This document shows positions 1 through 12,272 of a DNA stretch of 64,000 nt, in pieces. Source of the stretch: Xestospongia muta (taxonomy: Eukaryota; Porifera; Demospongiae; Haplosclerida; Petrosiidae); assembly GCA_963693285.1 (NCBI GenBank), contig OY848922.1, positions 6,808,923 to 6,872,922 on the forward strand. Reading direction: 5' to 3'. The notes under the pieces were generated by a model. It saw nothing but the letters and a program-made list of their open reading frames with translations. It did no database searches and had not been told where the DNA came from. The position numbers were made by a program, and so were the translations under genes. The first letter of the stretch is position 1, and each line of letters opens with the position of its first letter.

Positions 1-6
1 ACTTAC

Positions 7-595
7 TCATATCCTGGTTGGTCCTGAATATCATGTGTACCATAATGTTGCCTATAACTGAAATATCCTGCTTGTAATGCTCAAACATTTAGGCAAACAG
101 GTTCAAATCCTTCATGTTCAGTGATACAGGATATCTGTGCTTGAATCTGCCCCATTTTCTGGATTGTAATGTCTATCTCACAACACCATATGCACTCAGC
201 TACAGTAGGCATGACTATACAATGTCCACAGTTACACAGGTAAATTGTATCTATATATATATAACATAACACAATATTTTGAAGTTAGCTCAGACAGCTC
301 ATGTAGCCTTCTTATTCATTATTATAGCTGACTAACAGACACAAGAGACTAACCATTCAGTATTTAGTAACCTCCCATCATTCTGAGACTCATCTGAAGA
401 TTCTGACTCAGAGCCATTTTCCTCTGGTTCATACCGATATGGAACAACTATGTTCTCAGAGCCTTCCTCGAGGTCAGATTCCACACACGAAGCAGGGTCA
501 CTGCTTTCGATCATATCGAAAGAAGAAGAAGAGTAGGAGAGGCTTAATATGCTGGAATACCGACTAGATACATTGCATTGAAAGTCTTCAGCCAT
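7..595 (-). pseudogene. P2X7 C-terminal-type cysteine domain gene, 5' exons, broken
   Basis: Two exons are visible. The first (354-595) starts at a Met opening MAEDFQ, is Ser/Glu-rich and contains the YRYEPE motif and NTEW before a GTTAGT donor. The second (about 7-235) encodes the zinc-binding-like pattern CNCGHC, MPTVAEC, CCEI, CITEHEGFEPVC, then YFSYRQHYGT, and ends at a GTAAGT donor at the window edge. These are hallmarks of the P2X7 cytoplasmic ballast-like domain found in many stand-alone invertebrate proteins, often near mobile elements. Two defects argue for a pseudogene. The Trp expected after VCLNV is a TGA codon (about 81-83), and the expected AG acceptor just before the Cys-rich block is absent (ACCTG instead). 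A sequencing error cannot be excluded, and the 3' part lies outside the window. Confidence 0.6.
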
Positions 596-655
596 TACTT
601 TGCACCTAGCAATGCTAGCATTCGTTCCCCTTGTGACGTCACAAGGGAGCCCCAC

Positions 656-1014
656 CCTCCTAGGAAGAACATTGTAATCTCAGAAGAATCCTTAAAAGAG
701 CTTCGAAAAGAAGCTTGCTTTTAACAGTGATAACAATTTTTAGAAAATTTTAAAATATTTTTAGGGTGAATTGCATATGTCAAAGATAACATTTATGCAA
801 AAAAAATATTTTTGAATTTTGGCATGTCCCCCCCCCTTTAAATATATTCATAATGTACATACCTGGAAATGCACTCAATCATTATGAACTCCATTATAAC
901 TGACACAGTACTACTATCTCAACATGAATATACCAAATAGTTAATAATATAATAGCATAGTATATTATTAGGAGAAGGATTATAGTAAAAGAACTTAAAA
1001 GTATAATGTCTAAA
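656..1014. other. intergenic spacer
   Basis: AT-rich spacer between the 5' end of the P2X7-type gene and the 3' end of the first Kelch-kinase gene. It holds a run of C at about 828-836. I see no exon here. About 840-1010 resembles the 3' flank of the next kinase gene at 5880-6060, so it is probably a duplicated 3' untranslated or flanking region. Confidence 0.5.
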
Positions 1015-4000
1015 CTAAATATGTTCAAGTTCAGTAAGCACTTGAGCAATAGATGGACGAACTTGACTCTCACGAGAGATACACCTCTGAACAAGACGTT
1101 TCATAGCTGGCCACTGGATAGTCTCTGATTGAGTCATTTTATCTGCTGTGTTAGGTGCAGGAGGTTGACATAGGATCATCTCCATAAGTAGGACACCAAA
1201 ACTAAAGACGTCCATTGCTGGAGAATGTTGGTCTGGAAATTGCGCTTCTGGTGCAGAATAGAAAGGATTACCTGGAGCTACACTGTTAGCTGAGATACTT
1301 TGAACAATGTTAGCTGAACCATAATCAGATAGTTTAGCCTTCCATATTCCAAGACCATATGGTTCTAGGAGGACATTAGGACTACTAACATCACGATGTA
1401 ATATAGGGTGTGGTTGCCAGAGATGAAGATAATTTAGAGCAGCAGATATGTCTACAGCAATCTTGATGATTTGAGGTCGATTTAATGGAGATTTCTCAAT
1501 TTCTCGACGCAAACAAGTTGGCATAAGTTCTGTGAGAATGATCGGAGTACCAACTCGAATGGCTCCAATAAACTGAAGGAGATTTGGATGACGTACACGA
1601 GCAGCAATCTCCATTTCTCGTGAAAAAACTGGTATATAGTATGGTGACAAGATAAGTTCATGAAGACATTTGGCAGCTACTCTAAGGCCACGAAATGTGG
1701 CCACCTTAACTTCTCCCCAACCTCCATTCCCAAGAACTTCCACTGTCATCTTAATGTCATCCCTCTTAACTACCCAGTGAGACTGATCTTGTAACTGTTG
1801 TTGACGTTGTTGTTGAAGAGTGGTATTAACTTTCTGTGCTTGTTGAAGAGCAATGGTCAACAACTGAAGCTCTTGACGAAGCACTATATCTCTCTCTTGA
1901 CTATCCTGTAGCTGTTGTTGTTGCTTTCCTTCCTGCTCTTGTAGCAGTTGTTCGAGTAATCTATCTTTATTTTCATTGTCACTTTTGAGTGTAGCTTCAG
2001 TTTGTTGTTTCTCTTGAAGTTCTTGAAGTAGTTGTTGTACTTGTCTTTCATTTGTCTGTATATCTTCCTGAAGGGCATTTGTCCCATCTATCTGCTGTTG
2101 CTTTGTATCTTGTAGCTCTCTTTTGATAGCTTCAAGTTGCTGTCTTAAACGTAGGATTTCTCTGTCTCTCTCTTTATGTATTAAAGAAGAAGGTTGAAAA
2201 CGAATATGAGACTGTAGAGTACTTTGAGGTTGTTGGTGTCTCCTAGAATGTTGTACAGACATCTCATGTCTCTTCTGTAGTATCCTAATTTGATATTTTT
2301 CAGTAGACGTTATTACATCGCTTACAGACCAATTGTTATTATCACATTCTACAATGAGAGTTATAATATGTTACAATAGTATGTATCATACTATTATAAT
2401 ATTGAATATGTGTATGTTACTATACAACAGTTCATGGACAGAACGTACTGAGCTCTATGATAGTAGTGTCATTGAGTTTCTTTGTGTGTCTATATCCACC
2501 AAATTTCACTACCCATACAGAGGTAGGTGACAAATACCATACTGACAGGGAGTGCCAAAGCACAAACCATGATAGATTGAGCTATACAAAAGGAAATGTA
2601 GTGTATTATTTGACATTCTAATAACTATCACTTTAATATATAACACCAGTGGTAGATGTGTTCTAGACACAATATATGCTAGTTACATTTGTCTTAAAAC
2701 AAGACATTAAAAGGTTAACATACAATAAGTATGCAATGTATGTATAATGAATATTGTAGCTAAATTATAGACAGTAAATCACTTGGTGTTGGAGTTAATC
2801 ACAGGATGACCAGTAACTAACCTTTGTCCATGTTGTTGTATCAATGTTAAATAACCAGCTATCAGTAATTTTATTGTAGTATTTGTCACGTCCACCCACC
2901 ACCATGATGTGTACGTCACTGATCATAACAGCAGCATGACATTGTCTACTCTGAGGCCAATTCATTGGCTTTAGATCTGATTGACAAAACATCTGCCAGT
3001 GCTGGGTAAATAAAAATCATATTAATGTCATTCAGAAATAATATAACAAATAGTTTGATTAATATGTGTATTTTTAGTAAACAAGTTTCTTTGAATAATA
3101 GCATCAATGTCTATGTCAGTATTAATCAACAAAAGGAACATTTACTAATAGAGGGTGTATATATACAATTATGGATAAATAAAGCTTCTAGAATAACTCT
3201 GAATCTTGTTATAGCTTCAAACCTCTGTATATTAGCCAGTAAATGATATTCTCAAGTTTTGACAGGAGTTTGAAACAACATTGGAGTTGTAGGTGTTTAG
3301 TATTACTTGTGTTTTGGTAATCTCAACAGTTTAATAAATCTGTCAAGCTACATTTATTTTCAGGCTTTTTTCTAAGAAATTAAAATTTTGACGTTTTTAG
3401 TAAAGCTAAAGGTCTCTTTATCTAGAAGCATAGTAAGATTTCATTTCCTTGAGAAGCATTGCACTTGCGAGCAGCATCACTTTCACTGGCATACAATAAT
3501 ACAAAACTACATACTCTTTCTGAGTGCACTCTGGATAACTACTATTTGAGAGCGGCCACTACTCAAGTGTTGTGTTTACTTAACAAAATACAGTGTCACT
3601 ATAGTTCATTATGGCTAAATGATATTGATAAAATATTATTACAATAAATACTTTGATCAATAATATTACTAAATATAGAACATTGTAATGTGCATAAACC
3701 CTTGCTAAAAAGATCAAAATATTTGTTGCAATAACAGAGATAAGTGGTTCACATTTATAGATTTATTAATTATGACATAACTCATAAATGATCGTCACAT
3801 TAATTGTTTAACTGATGCGATAAGAAGGGAATCATCAGTAGTTTACATAATTCACCATACGTAGGCAAACACAATTGAGTGCCACATAATTTATTAGCTA
3901 TAAAAACGATTCATCTGTGGTTTACATTGGTTACTACAACTTTGATATGTAGTTAGCATAATCATATGTATGCACATATAGTTCAACCATATGTTTAAAT

Positions 4001-5176
4001 TACCATTTCATTATACAATCTAAAATTACTTTTATTTATCATGTCAACTACTATAAATTAAGACAACTATATAGATTATTATCACTATTACTACTAATGC
4101 TAATACCAACAAACCTTCTAATTTTACTATAACATTTTAGTTATTACTATAACCTCTAAGTTGACTAAGGTAACTCACAGTGAGGTCACTAGGAATTAGT
4201 AAAGATTTTTTAAAAAAATAATTAAACACCTTCCACTAACTTCATTTTATTCAAACATCTCAAAATATGTAACTTAATTAGTCCACAGCTGGAATTGATA
4301 ACTAAATATTTTATATCATTTACATATTCTACTAACCACTGCTGTCTTCATACATTGTGCTATAAACACTGTGTTATCAGGACCATTAGGGGTTGCACAA
4401 CCAGACAATACAGCTCTGTTGTTAGGTAGTGATATCAGAGAGTAGATGTTACAAGGAGGTGGGCCTTTCCCACTGATATCTGGTACAATCCAATTGCCTG
4501 AAATACAAAAAGTAATAAAAGTGTACTTGATTAATATTGATAACATGATATAATGATCTTCTTACCAGTGGATAACTGATAATAGTGGTGTTCATTTGTT
4601 CGAACACCGCCACCAGTTATTCCTTTATCATTATATTGAGCACCAGGTTGTGGAAAGACTGGATGTAGACCAGTGCCACCAACAACCAGTAGATAATCCT
4701 CTTCGATGAATTTAAGAGCTATCATTCCACTTTGTGACTTCATCATCGGACCCATACTTGTATTTGTAGGAAACAGTTCATTCCATGTAAGTGAGTCAGT
4801 TGTCAATGAGTTAAGACTATTATGACGGCACTTGTCATGACTGCAGTACCCTCCAAAGTAGTAGATCTTGTTACCAATAACTGTAGATGCATAGGCCAAG
4901 ACACCCAGTGGAGGTTTCCCAATGGTAGGTTGTTGTTTCCATACTCCAGATGGTAAGTGAAATACCTCAATGACAGAAGTCATTCTCTGTTTGACTTCAT
5001 TATAATGTACTTTAGGGAGACCATCTATATTACCACCCCACATGTAGAGGTAGTCACCTACTATATGTGTGGAGTGACTAAACCTCTTTGCAGGTATATA
5101 ATAACCTGTAGGACATAGCACACACATATAACAATAGATTATAATATTCAGTCATACCTGGACTGGAGGCAGCCAT
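1015..5176 (-). CDS. Kelch propeller - coiled coil - TKL-like protein kinase (copy 1)
   Basis: Six exons by hand: 5158-5176, 4566-5105, 4337-4497, 2822-3001, 2449-2581, 1015-2348. Splice phases agree throughout and give 788 codons plus stop. Residues 1-6 (MAASSP) come from a 19 nt first exon. Residues about 7-344 are Kelch blades, with the signatures LYMWGG, YYFGGY, LLVVGG, MVVGG and VVKFGGY. Residues about 404-533 are a Gln/Glu-rich coiled coil. Residues about 545-788 are a kinase: glycine loop GNGGWGEV (~550), Lys571 in VAAK, HRD Asp664, Asn669, DYG (Asp686) instead of DFG, APE at 710-712. All catalytic residues are present, so I infer an active cytosolic Ser/Thr- or dual-specificity kinase with a propeller sensor. 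No signal peptide or membrane segment is seen. The 1.3 kb intron 3 (3002-4336) shows no exon. The next gene upstream (6073-9808) is a close paralogue in the same orientation. Confidence 0.87.
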
Positions 5177-6072
5177 TCTAAAACAGAATATAAAGAGGAA
5201 AACTCATTTCTAAAGGTACAGTTGCTGATAAGCAGCTAAAGACATGATTGTTTTCATTGGAATAGTTTAATTGAAATATTTTTACCGGAATGTTTTGATA
5301 GGAATACTTCCACATGAGTAGGATATGTCATAAAATAGAGGAGTGCTGAATTATTCAAATTCATTCAATTCCTTCAAACAGAACACAAATGATTGTTGTA
5401 TTCTTAGTGTATATATAAATAGTGTCTATTATGCCAGTAACAGAACATTGTATTTTAATATGAAGGGCATAGAGTACAGTGTTAAATTCTTATTAAGATA
5501 TAGCATTCAATTATCAGCACTGTAGATACAACCACGTAATGTGAATTATAGTGTGTTGTTTTAATGTACTTACAATCTACAACAATCAAAACATTCTATC
5601 TTGTGTCTGTGTGTTGTAAATTCACTTCTGTATAAAGAAGTAAATATTTACACAAACATCCCCACATTTACTTATGTTAATGAGATCATTGGTCATAGTA
5701 TAAATTACAGACGCCTGTAATAATAGTATGTAATAATCCATGGATAAATGAAAAGATGGATGTGTAAATGATATATATATCATTATGAGAAGATGAAGGT
5801 CTTTTTAGGATCAGCTTAGTAAATTTTACTGTTATTATTATAATAACGAAACCAAAAAAATCACACAAAAAATTAATCAAAACTTGTTTAAATATATTCA
5901 TAATTTCTATGGTTGGAAATACACTCAAAAATATGAACACAATTACAGTTTAATTCAGTAGTACTACCACAACAAAAATATCTAAATATTTAATAATAAT
6001 ATTATAATAGTCACAGTACATTATATAGAGAAAGACTATGCTAAAGGACGTCTTAAATGAATAGTGTCTAAA
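5177..6072. other. spacer between Kelch-kinase copies, with duplicated flank
   Basis: This is 5' flank of copy 1 and 3' flank of copy 2. The stretch 5215-5340 matches 9846-9960 (flank of copy 2, there part of a putative exon) and more weakly 10515-10620. The stretch 5340-5640 matches about 10690-11040. So each gene duplication carried its upstream DNA with it. The putative upstream coding exon is frame-broken here. No intact gene seen. Confidence 0.55.
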
Positions 6073-9000
6073 TTAGATATGTTCAAGCTCAGTAAGTACT
6101 TGAGCAGTAGATGGACGAACTTGACTCTCACGGGAGATACACCTCTGAACAAGATGTTTCATAGCTGGCCACTGAATAGTTTCTGATTGAGTCAATTTGT
6201 CTGCTGTTTTAGATGCAGGAGGTTGACATAGAATCATCTCCATAAGTAGGACACCATAACTAAAGACATCCATTGCTGGAGAATGTTGGTCTGGAAATTG
6301 TGCTTCTGGTGCAGAATAGAAAGGATTACCTGGAGCTACACTGTTAGCTGAGATACCTTGAACAAGGTTAGCTGAACCATAATCTGATAGTTTAGCCTTC
6401 CATATTCCAACACCATATGGTTCTAGGAGGACATTAGGACTACTAACATCACGATGTAGTATAGGGTGTGGTTTCCAGAGATGAAGATAGTTTAGAGCAG
6501 CAGATATGTCTACAGCAATCTTGATAATTTGAGGACAGTTTAATGGAGATTTTTCAATTTCTTGCCGCAAACTTGTTGGCATTAATTCTGAGATAATGAT
6601 AGGCGTACCCACTTGAGTGGCTCCAATAAACTGAAGAAGATTTGGATGGCGTACACGAGCAGCAATCTCCATTTCTCGTGAAAAAACTGATATGTTATAT
6701 GGTGACAGAATGACTTCATGAAGACATTTGGCAGCTACTCTAAGGCCTCTAAATTTAGCCACCTTGACTTCTCCCCAACCTCCTTTACCAAGAACTTCCA
6801 CTGTCATCTTAATCTCATTTCTCATAACAAGCCAGTGAGACTGATCTTGTAATTGTTGACCTTGTTGTTGAAGAGTGGTATTAGCTTTCTGTGCTTGTTG
6901 AAGAGCAATGGTCAACTTCTGGAATTCTTGATGAAGCACTGTATCTCTCTCTTGACTATCCTGTAGCTGTTGTCTTTCCCTCCCTTCCTGCTCTTGTAGC
7001 AATTGTTCGAGTAATCTTTCTTTGTTTTCATTTTCACATTTTAGTGTTGCTTCAGTTTCTTGTTTCTCTTGAAGTTCTTGCAGTAGTTGTTGTACTTGTC
7101 TTTCATTTGTCTGAATGTCATCCTGGAGGGCATTTATCACATCTATCTGCTGTTGTTTTGTATCTTGTAGCTCTCTGTTAGTAGCATCAAGTTTCTGCAT
7201 TAACTGTAGGACTTCTCTGTCTTTCTCTAGCAACTCTTCATGTATTAACGAAGAAGGTTGAAAATGTATATGAGACTGTATGGTACTTTGAGGTTGTTGG
7301 TCTCTCCTAGAATGTTGTACAGACAACTCTTGTATCTTCTGTTGTAGTTTAAATTGATATTCTTCAGTAGAAGTTATTATATCACCTAACGACCACTGGT
7401 CATTGTCACACACTACAATGAAAGATATCATATGTTACAATGGTATTGGACTAATACAAACAGCTAATGTGTTGTGTTTTTATGTCCTACTGTGATGATA
7501 CATCATGATAATGTATGTCTTACTATACAACATGCAGTTAATGGACAGAACTTACAAAGCTCTATAATAACAGTATCATTGAGTTGATTTGGGTATCTAT
7601 ATCCACCAAATTGAACTACCCAAACAGTGTTATGTGCTATATTCCATACTGAGAGGGAGTGCCAAGTCACTGACTGTGATAGAGCGAGCTACACAAGATG
7701 AAATATAATGTATTATAATTATGATGTTTTAATAACTAGCATTGTATATTGTGTAACATCTGTGGTAGATGTATTCCAAACACAGTATGAACTAAGTACA
7801 TTTAAGCTAAAACAAGACATTAAAATGTTAACATACAATAAGTACTTAATGTACATACTGTAGCTAGATCATACACACTATGTCACTTTGTGTTAAAGAT
7901 AGGTCACAGGATGACTAGTAACTAACTTTTCTCCATGTTGTCGTATCAATGTTAAATATCCAGCTATCATCGATATTACTGTAGTATTTGTCACGTCCAC
8001 CCACCACCATGATATGAACATCACTGATCATAACAGCAGCATGACATTGTCTACTATGAGGCCAGTTCATTGGTTTTTGGAGTGGTTTGTGAAATGTCTG
8101 CCAATGCTGGGTAAATAACGCTCAAGTTAACATTATTTACAATTAACATTGCAATGATTTTATTAGTAATATTTTAGTAAACAAATTTCTTGCTCCAATG
8201 TCTATATAAATGGTAATCAACAACAGGGAAGTTAACTATTTTGATGATGTCATCTAACAATGAACAGCATTTGAATATATAATTATGAATAATTAAAGTT
8301 TGTAGATTTTTCTGAATTTTCCCGACAAACTATATTATAACTCTGAGAACTCAACGAACTTTAATTATACATAATAATATATTTCAAAATCACAATAATT
8401 ATTTCATTACATGTCAATACTCCTAAAGTAAATACATTGTAATATATAAAACGTTCTGCTAAGATAATGAAATATTTGTTGCACAAACTATGATAAGTGT
8501 TTCACTCTCATAAAGTCCTTTGATTATGACATAACTCATAAATGACTACCATCTTTTAGAGTCTAGCAAGTATATATAATAAGGAAGCATTCACATATTG
8601 TTTACATATGTAGGCACTACAGATTGTCACTATATCATATATCTCATCAGCTATAATAACAATTGATATAAGTCACTACAACTTTATCACAACTTATAGG
8701 TCTTCACAAATCACTGTTAGTACAGTTAATAATAACACCTAGACTTATAGTTGACTAGAAATCATTACAGTATCCAAGTTTACTAAAGGAATATTAACAA
8801 AAAACATCATTCAGTTATTAATATAAAGTTCCTAACAGTAATGTAAACACACTCATTCTAAATTCATTTTATTCAATAATCACAAATTATTATTAAACAT
8901 AATTAGTCCACAATATTATACAGTAACTAAATACTTTATCTTATTACATATTGTACTCACCACTCCAGTCTTCATACATTGTACTATATACAATGTGTTA

Positions 9001-9808
9001 TTAGGACCATTAGGAGTTATGCCACCAAATAATATAGCTCTGTTGTTAGGTAGTTTTGTGAGAGTAAAGACATTACAAGGAGGTGGGCCATTCCCAGTTA
9101 TATCTGGTACAATCCAATTACCTGAAATACAAATAGTAATAAATTTGTACTTGATGAATAGTATGCTGATAACATTATGTATTAATGCTCTTACCACTAG
9201 ATAGCTGATAATAGTGCTGTTCATTAGTTAAGACATAGCTACCAATTTTCCCTTTATCTCCATATTGATCATCAGGTTTAGGAATAGAGCGACTTAGACC
9301 AATTCCACCAACTACCAGTAGATAATCCTCATTATTGAATTTAAGAGATATCATTCCACTGGATGATTTCATCATTGGACCCATATTTGAATCAGTAGGA
9401 AATAGTTCATTCCAAGTAAGTGAGTCAGTTTTTAATAAGTTGAGACTGTTGTGACAACACTTGCCATGACTGCAGTACCCTCCAAAGTAGTAGATCCTGT
9501 TACCGATAACTGTAGATGCATAGCCCCAGACACCCAGTGGAGGTTTCCCATTGGTAGGTCGTTGTTCCCACATACCAGATGGTAAGTCAAATACCTCAAT
9601 AACAGAGGTCATCATCATTTTGACTTCATTATCATGTACCTTAGGAAGACCATCTATATTACCACCCCACATGTAGAGGTAGTCACCAACTATATGTGTG
9701 GTGTGACAGTACCTCTTTGCAGGTATATAGTAACCTGTAGGACATAACAAACACATATATATATAACTGATTATAATATTTAGTCATACCTGGACTGGTG
9801 GTAGCCAT
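6073..9808 (-). CDS. Kelch propeller - coiled coil - TKL-like protein kinase (copy 2)
   Basis: Exons 9790-9808, 9195-9734, 8961-9121, 7927-8106, 7556-7688 and 6073-7412 give 790 codons plus stop, with the same phases and nearly the same exon lengths as copy 1 (19, 540, 161, 180, 133 nt, then 1340 versus 1334). It starts MATTSPG. The Kelch part carries LYMWGG, YYFGGY, LLVVGG, MVVGG and VVQFGGY. Exon 6 opens with CDNDQWS, then a coil rich in QLLQELQEKQ-type heptads, then the kinase with GKGGWGEV, VAAK, HRDVSSPNVLL, SDYGSAN and APE. It is the closest relative of copy 1 (shared PNVLLEPYG and C-terminal LTELEHI). Head-to-tail spacing to copy 1 is about 0.9 kb. Intron 3 (8107-8960) appears empty of exons. 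Intracellular signalling from a propeller sensor is inferred; substrate unknown. Confidence 0.87.
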
Positions 9809-9842
9809 TCTAAAACAGAATATAAAAATGGAGAGTCATTTT

Positions 9843-10500
9843 TTAAGGTCCAGTTGCTGATAAGCACCTAAAGGCATGATTTGTTTCATTGGAATAGTTT
9901 AGTTGAAATATTTTACTAGAATGTTTTGATAGGAATGCTTCCATCTGAGTAAGATATGGCATAAGTTGATTTCTACATGTATGATTCCACATTAAATCTA
10001 TATATACATTGTTTTTCAAGGCAACACAATAGTGGAGTTGCTGAATTATTCGTAGACATAAAATATCTTTAAAAAATGTACTACCGAATTTTCCCCTGAT
10101 TTCATTAAATGTACGACCCATGCTTCGAGGAATTAGAATGCTACTTGGAGTGTCAACTATTAATTAGATAATGAAATATAAATTGCACAATATATCATAC
10201 TTTGGGATAGACTGGTATTTGGAATTGGTAGTACTGCGCTGTCAGGAGATGTTTCATTAAAATCTAAGCAAGTGATAAAACAAATTATTGATTTATCATA
10301 ATAAAATTTGGCATAGTTTACCATCAATAGAATAAGACTCTTTTTGAGTATCACTCTTATAAAACGTTTCATCTGTTATAAAAATTAAATGTTATCTTTT
10401 TAAAATTTACTTACTGTAATCCTTCAAAATAGCCTTAGCTAATGGTACATTGTCTATGAACTTCAACAGTACACTGGCAAACACTTTAAGATTTTGAGAG
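9843..10500 (-). CDS. unrecognised gene, four phase-consistent 3' exons
   Basis: Four putative exons, 10415-10500, 10322-10372, 10201-10263 and 9843-10156, each have AG acceptors and GT donors (GTAAGT, GTAAAC, GTATGA). All introns are in phase 1, so the reading frame runs through to a TAA at 9843. The encoded pieces include VFASVLLKFIDNVPLAKAI, ETFYKSDTQKESYSID, SPDSAVLPIPNTSLSQ and IDTPSSILIPRSMGRTFNEI. I do not recognise a family. The 5' end would lie above 10500 and was not found. The stop is only 34 bp from the start of Kelch-kinase copy 2. The last exon overlaps a block repeated upstream of copy 1, where it is broken. This may be a real small gene or a remnant. Confidence 0.35.
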
Positions 10501-12272
10501 CTAGAATGAAACGAACTATGAAATATCTTTATTGGAATGTTTTGACAGGACATTTCCACATGAATAAGCTATCACATAAGTTGTTTCTCACAAGTTTTCA
10601 CATAAAGTGATATTATTATTCAAAGGAAAATGTTAATTAACATAGGGTGGAGTAACAATCATATGACTTTATTCTAGAGTTGTGGCTTTATCTTGAGCAT
10701 TTCCATTCAATTATTGCTGAATTTTTGATGTTCATACAATTCTTACAAACAGAAGACAAATTATTCTTATATTCTAGGCCTGTATATAAAGAAGTGTCTA
10801 TTGTAGTATGCCACTAACATAACATTGTCTTATAATATAATTAATATGTTTAGATTCAGATGTTAAGGTTTAGAGTGTAGGTTATAGCAATAAATTCCCA
10901 TTAAGTTAAACCTTTATTATCGGCAATGTAAAAATAACTATGTATTTAATATCAGAATTTATAGTTTTAAATGTGCATTTACCATCTTCAGTCATCATCA
11001 CGTTCTATCATGTCTCTGTGTAATAAGTCTACTTACTTAGCATAATGTATTATTTTCCAAAACGGCTACCATAATAATAGTGTTCATAACCACTATGACA
11101 ACTTTGTAGTACTGGCCAACATTTCACACATTCCAATAGGGCAGTAAGTCAAGTTTATTTCTAGACCCTCCTCTACTCATCAGCATATCAAAAAGAGGAG
11201 TGGCCAGCTCACTATGCCAACACTCTAGCAAACCAATTCTTGTCAGTGATTACAATACATATTAAACCAGAACATAGTGACGTTCTCATTACCCATAGAA
11301 TCAAGGAGACCATCTATAAAACAACATCATATCATAATTACTAATGTAGTCACACCAACTTATGATATACAGCCAATGAGAATGATATAGTTAATGGCTT
11401 ATATGTAGTGGAGTATATGTTGCTATTAATACTATGAAACCATCTGACTCAATAAAGACAGTGGTAGTTTGACTGAAAGTAGATATATCATGTAGTGAGG
11501 TACACCCATAAAATGAAATGGTCATATGAATTGAAAGATTGATCCAACAATGTCAAAACTCTTCTATATATTAAGATGAGTATTAATAAGGAAGGTTTTT
11601 ATCTTTTAGCTTTGTTAATGATACTTAAACAAGTGTAGTTGTGTAAGCAAAATGATAAAAACAAACAAGCAAAGTGATACTTACCTAATAAAGTATGGAA
11701 AATAAGAGTACGTGAATGAAACATAGACAAAGTGAGAACAATTCCATGTTGTAACCTATCACCTATTACTGTACAACTAAATGTTTGTGGATTGGCTGTC
11801 ATATACATCTATGATATGGTTCAATACATAATAATATAATAGACTCATATTTGTATCAACAAATCATCTATAAGGAATGTCATTGTCCGAATATAACAAT
11901 ATAAATTAAGTTAACTACAAACTACTCCAAGAAGACAACTAATGAAGCAAAAATCATAAATATAGCTACATATTATAAACATAAATATAAGTAAAAGTCG
12001 AATAAGTAAATATAAATGTTGGCCGAGTACAATATTGCTATTGGTTGTTCTGCATGTCTAGAAATTCATTAAACTTTGTTTGCATTCCAGTGATATTCAT
12101 AAATGACCCATCTATTTTATCATAACTACAGTTTATTTATAATAATTTAATCATTAATGAATATAATAGTTATTTAGTATGTATGTACACGCACAAATGT
12201 GTGGTGTGTGTGTGTGTGTCCGCACATTCTATTCAAGAAGTATTATGATAAATAGACAGTACAAACACTTAC
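10501..12272. other. long spacer with duplicated flank and weak coding traces
   Basis: The stretch 10515-11040 repeats the flank found at 5260-5640. At 11130-11270 the minus strand reads about 30 protein-like codons (ELATPLFDMLMSRGGS...) but soon meets stops. A (GT)n run lies at about 12200-12219. Apart from the candidate exon at 11685-11808 I see no gene. Confidence 0.4.
11685..11808 (-). other. orphan candidate exon
   Basis: An open block of about 41 codons (MYMTANPQTFS..., GDRLQHGIVLTLS) is bounded by a good acceptor (ATCATAG) and a consensus donor (GTAAGTATC). The family is not recognised and no partner exons were linked. It could be chance. Confidence 0.25.

Noticed and set aside
104..116. 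GGTTCAAATCC, resembling a tRNA T-loop box
   Set aside because: It lies within the coding strand complement of the conserved HEGFEPVC motif; no matching A-box, acceptor stem or cloverleaf around it.
6891..7181. 96-codon plus-strand open frame rich in Val/Leu
   Set aside because: Antisense shadow of the Gln-rich coiled-coil codons of Kelch-kinase copy 2; no independent support.
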